From: Bin87 sp965261925
GTDB lineage: Bacteria > Chloroflexota > Dehalococcoidia > Lucifugimonadales > UBA3495
Length of the DNA stretch: 64,000 nt
Direction of reading: 5' to 3'
Assembly (NCBI GenBank): GCA_965261925.1
Contig: OZ253486.1
Span: 4,431,565 to 4,495,564, forward strand
The translations under genes were made by a program, and so were the position numbers. Of this stretch, positions 33,805 through 42,148 are shown piece after piece. Positions within the stretch are counted from its first letter, which is position 1, and the number at the start of each line of letters is the position of its first letter. A model generated the notes under the pieces. That model was not told the DNA's origin. It searched no databases and saw nothing but the letters and a program-made list of their open reading frames with translations.

Positions 33805-34425
33805 GTGGACAACCAGAACTGGCGCAAGCAGGTTTTCAACCTTCCGGAGAACCACGGGTGGACGGCCAAGCCGGGCAACAAGGTTTTCGTCGCCGACCGC
33901 GGCGCGCTGCGTTTTGAAATCCCCCAGCACTGGTTGGTGGAACCCTCCCGCAAGTCGGTAAAGTTCCGCGACGCCCAACATCCCGACGACACGATGATCC
34001 TTGAGGTGACGGTGTTTTATGCCGGGGCTTTCGGGGTGCCCATCGACTGGAGCGACCTGCCCCTGTCCGAGCTGATCAAGAATGTCACCGACGAAAACGG
34101 ATCGGGCTGGAAAGGTCGGGCCAACCGTCGGCCCAAGCGGAATGACGCCCGCAAGACCGGCGCGCCGTTGACGATCAATCTGGGCAACCTGGAAATGGCC
34201 TGGGTCCAGACCGAGTTCATCGATCCCGGCGAAAAGCGTCTCGCCTATTCGCGCACCGCCATCACACGGGACCCCAAGGCAAGCATCCATGCCCTGCTGA
34301 CTTTCAGCTACTGGCCCGAAGACGCCGATCGCGCCACGGCGGTATGGAACGACGTCATGGGCACGTTGAAGATGGGCGAACACTTTGACAGTCCGCTTCG
34401 TGGACCCGGGTACAATAGCAGGTAA
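33805..34425 (+). CDS. Hypothetical protein
   Basis: 206 aa from GTG 33805. Beta-rich: FVADRGALRFEIPQHWLVEP, MILEVTVFYAGAF, MAWVQTEFIDPGEKRLAYSR, ALLTFSYWPEDADRATAVWN, ending in a short helix. The pattern is that of a PsbP/DcrB-like single-domain protein (FxxPxxW ... Ldlp ... SF). TATAAT at 33756-33761 may be its -10 box. Not secreted. Confidence 0.55.
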   Translation: MDNQNWRKQVFNLPENHGWTAKPGNKVFVADRGALRFEIPQHWLVEPSRKSVKFRDAQHPDDTMILEVTVFYAGAFGVPIDWSDLPLSELIKNVTDENGSGWKGRANRRPKRNDARKTGAPLTINLGNLEMAWVQTEFIDPGEKRLAYSRTAITRDPKASIHALLTFSYWPEDADRATAVWNDVMGTLKMGEHFDSPLRGPGYNSR

Positions 34426-34523
34426 CGTCTTTTTGCTGTAGACCGGGATTGATCGCCAGCGCGCCGTGGCGATAGATACACACAGAGAAAGCCATGCGGC
34501 GGCGTCAGAGTTAGAATTGCGGG

Positions 34524-35222
34524 ATGGGGAGCGAAATCAGAAATGTTCTGGATGCTATCGCCGGCAGTTGGGTCCTCAAAGCGGCGATCATCTCCTTTGC
34601 AATTTCACTGGCGATCACCTTGGCCATTGCTGTTACGCAGAACATCTATACCTGGGTAGATGGCACACCGCCCCGGGGTATTGCAACCATTGATGTTGGG
34701 AGGCTGGGAATGGTGGCCGGCACGTCTGGAACGGCAGCGGCTTTCCTGGTGACGCTTTACGCAGCCGACCGAAACTATCGGCGGGGCCGAGAACACATAC
34801 CTAACCTCACGATGGAGCTACAGGTGGTACGAGTTCCGGCAAGCCTCCAATACGACGCCGTGATGGTTGCCCTCAACTCGAAGAATACCGGAAAAGGTCT
34901 ATGCCGCGTCAATCAGGTAGTCTGGCAGTTGAAGGTGGTGTCGCCGTACGACGACGAGACCATTCAGGAAATGGAGCGTGAGTTTGACGGCACTCCGGCC
35001 AGTAAGCAGGATATCGAATTCCCGTGGCGCCTCAGGAACGAAGAGACTGTAACGGAAGGGATAGTGATTGAACCCAATGAGACGGAGCAGATGACGTATG
35101 ATTTCATCATTGCGGCTGAAATCACGGCTATAGTCGTATCGGCATGGGTTTCTAACGCATCGGAATCCAGGGAAGCGGAAGGATGGTATAGAAGGACCGT
35201 GCACGTCAAAGAGGAAGTTTGA
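34524..35222 (+). CDS. Hypothetical membrane-anchored protein
   Basis: 232 aa. Two N-terminal transmembrane helices (LKAAIISFAISLAITLAIAV and LGMVAGTSGTAAAFLVTLYA) then a soluble beta-rich domain of about 150 residues (MELQVVRVPASLQYDAVMVA, MTYDFIIAAEITAIVVSAWV). AT-richer than flanking metabolic genes. No family recognised. Followed closely by two small genes, probably an operon. Confidence 0.55.
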   Translation: MGSEIRNVLDAIAGSWVLKAAIISFAISLAITLAIAVTQNIYTWVDGTPPRGIATIDVGRLGMVAGTSGTAAAFLVTLYAADRNYRRGREHIPNLTMELQVVRVPASLQYDAVMVALNSKNTGKGLCRVNQVVWQLKVVSPYDDETIQEMEREFDGTPASKQDIEFPWRLRNEETVTEGIVIEPNETEQMTYDFIIAAEITAIVVSAWVSNASESREAEGWYRRTVHVKEEV

Positions 35223-35227
35223 ACCTA

Positions 35228-35401
35228 ATGAATGAGAAAGAATTTGATCCGCATGAACGGACGGTTCCAATGGAAAAGCGACGAGGAGGTGGCCGGCCGA
35301 TGCCAAAGCCGGCTGGTGGTGGAACTAAGTGGTGGCAGCCGCCTACTAAAGGCACCGCCCCCGCCGACCGAAAGAAACAAGACGCGCAAAAGGAGGACTA
35401 G
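35228..35401 (+). CDS. Hypothetical small polar protein
   Basis: 57 aa from ATG 35228; a TTG at 35219 overlapping the previous stop is another possible start. Charged and Pro/Gly-rich with GGTKWWQPPTKG in the middle. It shares a WQPP element with the next small protein. Probably intrinsically disordered; function unknown. Confidence 0.4.
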   Translation: MNEKEFDPHERTVPMEKRRGGGRPMPKPAGGGTKWWQPPTKGTAPADRKKQDAQKED

Positions 35402-35403
35402 CC

Positions 35404-35610
35404 ATGCCTGACGGGCAGGACAGGCAGCATCACAAGCCAAGGAATAAAGAACTACCAATCGAGTGTACAGCGCTACTAATCGAAGGCGGGGTGGAAGATC
35501 GCGGGCGCGTAAACGGCCCGCCGCAAGCCACAACCGATGGCAACGTTGCGAAGCAGTGGCAGCCTCCCAAAAATCAAAGCGTACCGAGCAACCGGCCCAA
35601 GAAAGAATGA
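35404..35610 (+). CDS. Hypothetical small polar protein
   Basis: 68 aa, starts 2 bases after the previous stop with an AAGGAGG ribosome site 8 bases upstream (within the previous gene's end). Contains IECTALLIEGGVEDRGRV then KQWQPPKNQSVPSNRPKK. The WQPP plus basic tail resembles the preceding protein. No family. Confidence 0.4.
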   Translation: MPDGQDRQHHKPRNKELPIECTALLIEGGVEDRGRVNGPPQATTDGNVAKQWQPPKNQSVPSNRPKKE

Positions 35611-35663
35611 CCCCGGACCAGAGTCCGCGAGCCCAATAACGAGCAATAATCGGAGGTCCATTA

Positions 35664-36605
35664 ATGTCAGTGATGGTTACCGGCGGCACCGGGTTTATCG
35701 GAAACCGCATCATCCGCAAGCTGGTGGAACGCGGCGAGGAGGTGGTCTGCTTTGACCTGGCTCCGCCGCGCGCGAACCTGCAGCCGCTGCTCGACCGCAT
35801 ATCCATCTATCGGGGCGATGTGACCCGCCTGGAACACCTGCTGGAAGCGGTCAACCGTCACAACGTGGACCGCATCATCCACATGGCGGCCCTGCTGCCG
35901 CCCGACACCGAAGACCGGCCGGCCACGGGCATGGCGGTCAACATCGACGGCACCAACAACATCTTCGAGGCCGCCCGCTGGGGCAACATCCGCCGCGTGG
36001 TGTATGCCAGCAGCATCGCCGTGTACGGCGTCCAGGACACCTTCGGCGACCGCCCGCTGATCGAGGACGATCTGCCGGCGCCCATCAACGTGTACGGCAT
36101 GACCAAGGCGGTCAACGACTTTGCCGCCGCCCGCTACCGCACCTTGCACGGTCTCGACATTCGCGGCGTGCGCATCTGCACCGTCTTTGGACACGGGCGC
36201 GTCACCGGCATGACTGGCATGATCGGCGGGCTGATGATGTCCCTGCCGGCCATCGGCCAGGCCGTCAGCATGGACTTCGATCCCCAGGAAGCCTCTCCCA
36301 TGATCCATGCCGAGGACGCCGCCGAGATCTTCGTTCGGGTCGCCCTCGCGGACCAGCTGAGCCACAACATCTATATCAGCGGCGGCGAGTTGGCCACCAT
36401 CGCCGACGTGGCCGACATGGTGCGCTCCTACATTCCCGATGCCAGCATCACCACCGGTAGCCGTCCGGTGCCCCACGTGTATCTCGTGGACAACAGCCGC
36501 ATGATGGCCGACGTCGGATACGAGCTGCCGCCCCTGCGCATGCGTGTCCTCGACCACATTAACGACGCACGGGCCGAGGCCGGCCTGGATCCGATTCTAG
36601 GCTGA
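35664..36605 (+). CDS. NAD-dependent epimerase/dehydratase
   Basis: Extended SDR, 313 aa. VTGGTGFIGNRII at the N-terminus (GxxGxxG), VYASSIAVYG (Ser of the active site, about residues 112-121), and NVYGMTKAVND (YxxxK, about 142-152). C-terminal SYIPDASITTGSRP. Acts on a nucleotide sugar or similar hydroxyketone substrate. GGAGG lies 7 bases before the ATG. Confidence 0.88.
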   Translation: MSVMVTGGTGFIGNRIIRKLVERGEEVVCFDLAPPRANLQPLLDRISIYRGDVTRLEHLLEAVNRHNVDRIIHMAALLPPDTEDRPATGMAVNIDGTNNIFEAARWGNIRRVVYASSIAVYGVQDTFGDRPLIEDDLPAPINVYGMTKAVNDFAAARYRTLHGLDIRGVRICTVFGHGRVTGMTGMIGGLMMSLPAIGQAVSMDFDPQEASPMIHAEDAAEIFVRVALADQLSHNIYISGGELATIADVADMVRSYIPDASITTGSRPVPHVYLVDNSRMMADVGYELPPLRMRVLDHINDARAEAGLDPILG

Positions 36606-36718
36606 TTCGCGCGCAGATCGAAAACCGAGCAGATCGACGTCTCCGTCCGCAACGGCCGCACCGGCCTTTGCTACAATACGGGTCAGGCGATCATCGACCA
36701 CCAAGGAGGCCAACCACC

Positions 36719-37660
36719 ATGAGCGTTGCCATCGGCTACGTCCCCGGAGCATTCGGACAGGGAGGCGACGACCCCAATTTCCTCCGTACCCTGGTGGAAC
36801 TGGGCGACAAATACGAGTACGACTCGATCTGGCTCAGCGACCGTATCTGCAGCGACAGGTTCAGCCTGGAGCCCATGGTTGCGCTGTCCCTGGTGGCGGG
36901 CTATTCGGACCGTCTGAAGTTCGGCACCAGCGTGTTGGCCCTGCCGCTGCGCAACCCGGTGGTGCTGGCCAAGCAGGTTGCCACGCTGGATTGGCTCTCC
37001 CAGGGCCGCTTCTTCCCCGCCGTCGGCCTCGGTCAGGAGGATCCTGACGAGTACGAGGCGTGTGGCGTCCCCAAGGCTGACCGCGCCCGCCGCACCGACG
37101 AGGCCATCGCCCTGATGCGGCGCCTCTGGGAGGAGGAAGACGTCACCCACGAGGGAGACTTCTTCACCACCCACAACGTGTCGGTAACGCCCCGCACCTT
37201 CCTCAAGCCCTCGCCGCCGGTATGGATCGGTGGGCGCAGCCCCGCCGCCGCCCGTCGGGTGGGCCGCGTGGGCGACGGATGGTTGGTATCCAGCGCCACT
37301 CCCGAGGAAATCCGCTCGGGCCGGGAGATCGTGTTCGAAACGGCCCAGCAGTGTGACCGGGAGATCGAGGAGGATCACGTCGGCGTCCTCATCGGATACT
37401 ACATCTGCGATGACCAGAAGGAGGGCGAGACCCGGTCCGAGCAGTTCGTCACCCGTCAGCGCCCGGACGCGCACTTCACTGAGTACTCCGCCGTTGGCAC
37501 CTCCGAGCAGATCGGCGACTTCATCGATCAGTACGTCGACGCCGGCGGGTTCAAGTTCGTGATCCGTCCCCTGTGCGCCGGCACCGAGTCCATGGAACAG
37601 CTGGTACAGGCTGGCGAGGAGATCCTGCCGCGTTTCCACGGTCCGCTGGGCAACAATTAG
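36719..37660 (+). CDS. LLM-class flavin-dependent oxidoreductase
   Basis: 313 aa from ATG 36719 (AAGGAGG 11 bases upstream; TACAAT at 36672-36677 preceded by TGC could be an extended -10 box). F420/FMN luciferase-like fold: YDSIWLSDRICSDRFSLEPM, GTSVLALPLRNPVVLAKQVA, ATLDWLSQGRFFPAVGLGQE and PSPPVWIGGRSPAAARRVGR. Third LLM enzyme of the window. Substrate unknown. Confidence 0.87.
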   Translation: MSVAIGYVPGAFGQGGDDPNFLRTLVELGDKYEYDSIWLSDRICSDRFSLEPMVALSLVAGYSDRLKFGTSVLALPLRNPVVLAKQVATLDWLSQGRFFPAVGLGQEDPDEYEACGVPKADRARRTDEAIALMRRLWEEEDVTHEGDFFTTHNVSVTPRTFLKPSPPVWIGGRSPAAARRVGRVGDGWLVSSATPEEIRSGREIVFETAQQCDREIEEDHVGVLIGYYICDDQKEGETRSEQFVTRQRPDAHFTEYSAVGTSEQIGDFIDQYVDAGGFKFVIRPLCAGTESMEQLVQAGEEILPRFHGPLGNN

Positions 37661-37712
37661 CGGCGGAGGCCGGGGCCGTCCCGTCGCAGCGGTCGGCACC
37701 GTTCAGCCACCC

Positions 37713-38186
37713 GTGGTCACCCCGATGAAGGCGCTTCGAGGACTGGCCCTGAGCCTGTTGGCGATGGGACTGCTGTCACTGGCACTGGCCGGATGTTCGG
37801 CCGAAGAACCGCCGGCGTCCGGTTACCAGGCCACCCAGCCCTCTTCTGGATCGCTGGCGGTGGTCGTCCCCGACTTTTCAGAGAACGCGCGGGCCGGGGA
37901 GCAGATATTCAACGCCAACTGCGCGCTGTGCCACGGACCCAATGCCTCGGGCACGGGCCTTGGCCCGCCGCTGGTTCACAAGATCTACGAACCCGGCCAC
38001 CACCAGGACTTCACCATTCAAAGCGCGGTCCGCAACGGCGTACCATCGCACCACTGGCAGTTCGGCAACATGCCTCCCGTACCCACCGTGTCCGACGAGG
38101 ATGTCCCGAACATCACCTGCTACATCCGTGAGCTACAGCGCGCCAACGGCATCATCGCGCCGGACGCCAATCTGGCCGCGTGTTGA
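37713..38186 (+). CDS. Lipoprotein c-type cytochrome
   Basis: 157 aa from GTG 37713 (ATG 37725 also possible). Signal peptide with clear lipobox LAGC (residues about 25-28), then a class I cytochrome c domain: haem motif CALCH in QIFNANCALCHGPNASGTGL (about 66-85) and the axial Met candidate in FGNMPPVP (about 118). One haem, membrane-tethered, electron transfer outside the cell membrane. No oxidase partner nearby. Confidence 0.85.
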   Translation: MVTPMKALRGLALSLLAMGLLSLALAGCSAEEPPASGYQATQPSSGSLAVVVPDFSENARAGEQIFNANCALCHGPNASGTGLGPPLVHKIYEPGHHQDFTIQSAVRNGVPSHHWQFGNMPPVPTVSDEDVPNITCYIRELQRANGIIAPDANLAAC

Positions 38187-38212
38187 GCCGGACACCGTGG
38201 GCGACGTATGAT
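38183..38212 (+). promoter_or_regulatory. Sigma70-like promoter for the MoaD/ThiS-like gene
   Basis: TTGAGC (38183-38188), 18-base spacer, TATGAT (38207-38212), about 25-35 bases before the start codon. The -35 box overlaps the cytochrome stop codon. Confidence 0.55.
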
Positions 38213-38245
38213 GGTAAACAACCCTGAAACAAGGCGGTGAGGGTC

Positions 38246-38509
38246 ATGGTCAAAGTGTTTGTGCCAACCATGCTGCAGGCGGCCACCGGTGGAGTGAAGC
38301 AGGTCGAGGTTACCGCCAGGAACGTGCGCCAGGTGATTGAGCAACTGGACGAGCATTTCCCCGGCATCGCCGACCGGTTGATGGAAGACGGTGAAATCCG
38401 GTCCAACCTTGCGGTCGCGGTGGATGGCGAGGTGGCCCGCATGGGCCTGATGGAGAGAGTCGGCGAAGACGCCGAAATACACTTCGTTCCGGCCATCGGA
38501 GGCGGATAA
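38246..38509 (+). CDS. MoaD/ThiS-like sulfur-carrier protein
   Basis: 87 aa from ATG 38246 (GTG 38237 in frame; AAGGCGGTGAGGG upstream). Ubiquitin-like beta-grasp: MVKVFVPTMLQAATGG, VRQVIEQLDEHFPGIADRLM, IRSNLAVAVDGEVAR, ending AEIHFVPAIGGG with the C-terminal Gly-Gly that is adenylated and thiocarboxylated. It ends in GGG rather than GG. Pathway (molybdopterin, thiamine, cysteine) cannot be told without the E1-like partner. Confidence 0.82.
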   Translation: MVKVFVPTMLQAATGGVKQVEVTARNVRQVIEQLDEHFPGIADRLMEDGEIRSNLAVAVDGEVARMGLMERVGEDAEIHFVPAIGGG

Positions 38510-38705
38510 ACGCCGCCGGCAGCCGGTCGACTGGCCGCCCCGGCGTGGCCTTAAGCCCACCCATTTTGCTGGATTTTGATCGAGAAGATGCCAACCGGCA
38601 TTGGTGGAAATCCGGTTGAGACACAGACGCCGTTGTCCCGCCAGTGGGGTTGCCACGCATCGTTCCCAAGGACAAACCGGGTGGCCGGCAGTGGGCCGGA
38701 CTCGT

Positions 38706-38734
38706 TTGACCCTTCCCGGCCCTACGGCTACAAT
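38706..38734 (+). promoter_or_regulatory. Sigma70-like promoter for the Nudix gene
   Basis: TTGACC (38706-38711), exactly 17 bases, TACAAT (38729-38734), about 33 bases before the Nudix ATG. The best-formed housekeeping promoter seen in the window. Confidence 0.65.
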
Positions 38735-38766
38735 AACTGGGATATGCTTTCCCAGATACCTACACC

Positions 38767-39348
38767 ATGACCAACCATACCCTACTTCCAGACGACGAAC
38801 CCCGCGTTGCCAGCGCCGGTTTCGGGTTTGATGATGACGCCGTGCCGGCGGTGTCCGACCCCTGCGCGACGGGAACCCGCTCCAACGTGAAGGTCGTGTC
38901 GGCCGGTGGACTGGTGTTCCGGGAGACTGGCGACCTGATCGAGACCCTGCTGTGCGCCCGCGTGCGTCCCGGCTACCATGGCGAGGACGCGCCGCTGACC
39001 TGGCGGCTGCCCAAGGGGACTCCCGAGCGGGGCGAGACCGTGGAACAAACGGCCCGCCGCGAGGTCCAGGAAGAAACCGGCGTACACGTGAATGTCCTGG
39101 CTCCCATAACCAGCATCCGTTATTTCTTTGTTGGCCACGACGACGGCATCCGCTACGACAAGACCGTCTACTTCTACCTCATGGAACCCATGGGCGGCAG
39201 CACCTCGGACCACGACACCGAATTCGACGTGGTGGAATGGTGCAACTACGATGAGGCGGTGGAGCTGCTCGAATACGACAACGAGCGCGAGGTCCTGGCA
39301 GCGGCCCGCTCGCTGATCGGTTCCTACCGGCGAGGCGCGGAGCTATGA
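38767..39348 (+). CDS. Nudix hydrolase
   Basis: 193 aa. Nudix box GTPERGETVEQTARREVQEE followed by TGVH (about residues 84-106) fits GX5EX7REUXEEXGU. N-terminal 35 residues are an extra polar segment. Hydrolyses a nucleoside diphosphate-linked substrate, likely Ap4A- or NADH-like. Its ATGA overlap with the next gene shows a two-gene operon with GNAT acetyltransferase. Confidence 0.88.
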   Translation: MTNHTLLPDDEPRVASAGFGFDDDAVPAVSDPCATGTRSNVKVVSAGGLVFRETGDLIETLLCARVRPGYHGEDAPLTWRLPKGTPERGETVEQTARREVQEETGVHVNVLAPITSIRYFFVGHDDGIRYDKTVYFYLMEPMGGSTSDHDTEFDVVEWCNYDEAVELLEYDNEREVLAAARSLIGSYRRGAEL

Positions 39349-39968
39349 GCAAGGACCTGGTTTTGCGGGGCGTGCGCGTGCTCCTCCGAGGCAAGCGCAT
39401 GGAGGACGCCGAGAATGACTACATCTGGCGCAGTGATCCCGAAATCGCCCGGCTGGACGCAGCCTATCCGCTGACCATGAAGTACGAGCGATACCTCAAG
39501 CTCTTCCAGGATCAGGTCCGCTGGCCCACGCCCGGTTCGCATCACTTCGCCATCGAGGTTGCCGGGGGCAAGTTCATTGGCAACTGCATGTACTACGACC
39601 TGGACAGCCTTTCCAAGGAAGCCGAGCTGGGCATCGTCATCGGGGACCGGGACTACTGGAGCGGCGGCTATGGCTACGACGCGGTGGTGACACTGCTGCA
39701 CCACATGTTCGACGACCTGCGGCTCAAGCGGGTGTACCTGCACACCCTGGAATGGAACCACCGGGCGCAGAAGAGCTTCGAGCGATCGGGCTTCAATCCG
39801 GTACGAAACGTCCGTCGGATGTCCCACGATTTCATCCTGATGGAAGTTCTCCGGGACGATTGGCACGAGACCTCGTCCGACCGCCTGGCGTTGCGCCAGC
39901 AGTATCTGGACCAGAGGGGCGGGATCGAGGTCGGCGACGACGACGCCGTGGCGGCCGCCGTAGTCTAA
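39345..39968 (+). CDS. GNAT N-acetyltransferase (RimJ/RimL-like)
   Basis: 207 aa, overlapping the Nudix stop by 4 bases. GNAT core: ELGIVIGDRDYWSGGYGYDA (acetyl-CoA loop, about 87-106), VVTLLHHMFDDLRLKRVYLH, LEWNHRAQKSFERSGF. Likely protein or small-molecule N-acetylation. Confidence 0.87.
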   Translation: MSKDLVLRGVRVLLRGKRMEDAENDYIWRSDPEIARLDAAYPLTMKYERYLKLFQDQVRWPTPGSHHFAIEVAGGKFIGNCMYYDLDSLSKEAELGIVIGDRDYWSGGYGYDAVVTLLHHMFDDLRLKRVYLHTLEWNHRAQKSFERSGFNPVRNVRRMSHDFILMEVLRDDWHETSSDRLALRQQYLDQRGGIEVGDDDAVAAAVV

Positions 39969-39997
39969 CCTGCTTGCCGGGGGCGATCGGCCTTCGG

Positions 39998-40717
39998 CTA
40001 TCCTCGCGCCGCCGCCAATGCCGCGGCCACGGTAATATCACCCGTGTATAGGGCGCGCCCGATGATGGCCGCCTCGGCGCCGGTATCGATCAGCCTCACC
40101 ACGTGCGCTGCCGCGCCCACACCGCCGGCCGACAGCACGCGCATCCCGCTATCGCGCACCAGGGCGGCGGTGGCCTCGTAGTTCGGTTCCTCCAGGGTGC
40201 CGTCCCGCGAGATGTCGGTGTACAGCAGACGCTCCACACCCAGGTCGCGCATCCGCCCGGCCAACTCCGTCGCGCCGATCTCCGACATCTCGGTCCAGCC
40301 CCGAATGGCCACCAAGCCGTTCCGCGCGTCCAGCGCGACAACCACCCGCTCGCTGCCGAAGCGCCGGCACAAGTCTTCCACCAACTGAGGGTCGGCGACT
40401 GCGGCGGTACCCACCACCACGCGGGCCGCGCCGGCATCGAACAGGCCAGCCGCAGTCTCCACGCTGCGAATGCCGCCGCCCACCTGTACCGGGATCGTCA
40501 GACGCCCGGTGATGGCTGTAATCGCGGCGAGGTTGGCCGGGTTGCCGGTGTGGGCTCCGTCCAGATCGACGATGTGCAAGCGCTGACCGCCCTCAGCCTG
40601 CCATCGTTCGGCTACACCCAGCGGATCGTCGGAGAAGACCGTCTCCTGGTCATAGTCTCCCTGGTACAGCCGGACGCAGTTGCCGCCGCGCAGGTCGATT
40701 GCGGGAATGATTTCCAT
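39998..40717 (-). CDS. hisA: Phosphoribosylformimino-5-aminoimidazole carboxamide ribotide isomerase
   Basis: 239 aa (beta/alpha)8 barrel of histidine synthesis, step 4. MEIIPAIDLRGGNCVRLYQG (catalytic Asp about residue 8), VQVGGGIRSVETA, VVALDARNGLVAIRGWTE, and VLSAGGVGAA (second half-barrel). RLLYTDISRDG carries the second catalytic Asp. Directly after hisH in the same direction, 43 bases apart. Confidence 0.93.
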   Translation of the reverse strand: MEIIPAIDLRGGNCVRLYQGDYDQETVFSDDPLGVAERWQAEGGQRLHIVDLDGAHTGNPANLAAITAITGRLTIPVQVGGGIRSVETAAGLFDAGAARVVVGTAAVADPQLVEDLCRRFGSERVVVALDARNGLVAIRGWTEMSEIGATELAGRMRDLGVERLLYTDISRDGTLEEPNYEATAALVRDSGMRVLSAGGVGAAAHVVRLIDTGAEAAIIGRALYTGDITVAAALAAARG

Positions 40718-40760
40718 GTTTGCAGTTACCCCTGGTCAGCCGGGCGGGCCAGATGCCGAG

Positions 40761-41399
40761 CTACGTTTCCGCGGCGACCTGCTCGATAAAGTTGGCGTAG
40801 ACGCGCAGGCCGTTTTCGCCGCTCTTTTCGGGGTGAAACTGCGTCGCCACGACGTTATCGCGCGCGTAGATGCTGCAGAACGGGACGCCGTACTCGGTCA
40901 CTCCGGCCACATCGGCCCTCGCCACCGGATCGGCGTAGTAGCTGTGGACGAAGTAGAAATGGCTATCCTGTGGTATGCCCTGCCACAGCGGGTGCTCCCG
41001 CCGGAACTCCACGGTGTTCCATCCCATGTGCGGGACTTTCAGGCCGTCGGGCAAGCGACGCACCCGGCCGGGAACCAGGCCCAGGCAATCGGCGTCGCCC
41101 TCGTCGGTGGCGTCCAGGAGCAGTTGCAAGCCCAGGCAGACCCCCAGGAACGGCCGGCCGCTGGCGATATAGTCCAGCAACGGGCGCACCAGGCCTCGGG
41201 AGTGCAGCGCGGCCATGGCGGCCGGGCCGGAACCCACCCCGGGCAGGATGACACCGTCCGCGTCCCGCAGCGCCGCCGGATCTGAGGACACCTTGGGAAC
41301 GACGCCGGCTTTTTCCACCGCCCGCGCCACGCTGCGCAGGTTGCCGGACTCGTAGTCGATGACGACGATGCGAGCGCGGCCGGTGTCTTTCGAGCCCAT
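40761..41399 (-). CDS. hisH: Imidazole glycerol phosphate synthase glutaminase subunit
   Basis: 212 aa class I glutamine amidotransferase. Nucleophile Cys in GRPFLGVCLGLQLLLD (about residue 92), FYFVHSYYAD, and the His-Glu pair near VVATQFHPEKSGENGL (about 191-206). Supplies ammonia to HisF. hisF is not adjacent in this window. Confidence 0.92.
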   Translation of the reverse strand: MGSKDTGRARIVVIDYESGNLRSVARAVEKAGVVPKVSSDPAALRDADGVILPGVGSGPAAMAALHSRGLVRPLLDYIASGRPFLGVCLGLQLLLDATDEGDADCLGLVPGRVRRLPDGLKVPHMGWNTVEFRREHPLWQGIPQDSHFYFVHSYYADPVARADVAGVTEYGVPFCSIYARDNVVATQFHPEKSGENGLRVYANFIEQVAAET

Positions 41400-41406
41400 G
41401 CCAGGG

Positions 41407-41997
41407 TCAGACCCGGTCGCCGGTAGCCCGCTCTATGGGAATGTCCCGGTCGTGGTACCGCGCCAGCACGAACAGCAGGTCACCCAGGCGGTTCAGGTAG
41501 GCGAGGATCAGTGGATTGGTCAAGCCGCCGACCTCGGCCAACGCAACGACGCGGCGCTCGGCGGTGCGGATGACGGTGCGGGCAGAGTCCATGGCCGACG
41601 ATGACGGGGTTCCGCCCGGCAGGATGAACACCTGCGGCATCTGGAAGTGCGTTTCCAGTTCGTCGATGATCTCTTCCTGCTTGTCCACCATCGCCTCAGT
41701 CACAGGCGTGAAGTGCTGGTGGAACAGGTCATACTTCTCGGGATCGGTGGCCAATTCGGCGGCCACGGTGAACAGTTCACGCTGGAGATCGCGGAGAATG
41801 TTCTTGACCTTGTCGTCGTCGGTGAGAGCCCGAGCGAGGCCCATCAGGCTGACCGCCTCGTCGGTTATCCCGTAGGCTTCCGTGTGAGGGTTGGCCTTGG
41901 ATACGCGGCCGCCGTAGAGCAAACTGGTTTCGCCCTGATCACCGTACTTGGTATAAACCCGCTTGCGGCGCGGTGATGACGATGATGATGTGCTCAT
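41407..41997 (-). CDS. Cob(I)yrinic acid a,c-diamide adenosyltransferase (PduO type)
   Basis: 196 aa. VYTKYGDQGETSLLYGGRVS (N-terminal ATP loop, about residues 15-34), EAYGITDEAVSLMGLARAL (about 40), SSAMDSARTVIRTAERRVV (about 143) and NRLGDLLFVLARY. Makes adenosylcobalamin. Starts 7 bases upstream of hisH's start region, so hisH-hisA may be cotranscribed with it. Confidence 0.85.
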   Translation of the reverse strand: MSTSSSSSPRRKRVYTKYGDQGETSLLYGGRVSKANPHTEAYGITDEAVSLMGLARALTDDDKVKNILRDLQRELFTVAAELATDPEKYDLFHQHFTPVTEAMVDKQEEIIDELETHFQMPQVFILPGGTPSSSAMDSARTVIRTAERRVVALAEVGGLTNPLILAYLNRLGDLLFVLARYHDRDIPIERATGDRV

Positions 41998-42148
41998 GGG
42001 CTTACTCCAGGGCGAAGATGGGACACCAGCCTATTCTAGCACTCTGATCTGAGCAGGGCCATCGCGCGCGGATGCGGTCCGGAAAGCTGCATAGTCAGCG
42101 GGATCCTCAACACCCGGGTTCGGTACAATCTTTACACCAGAGAACGGA

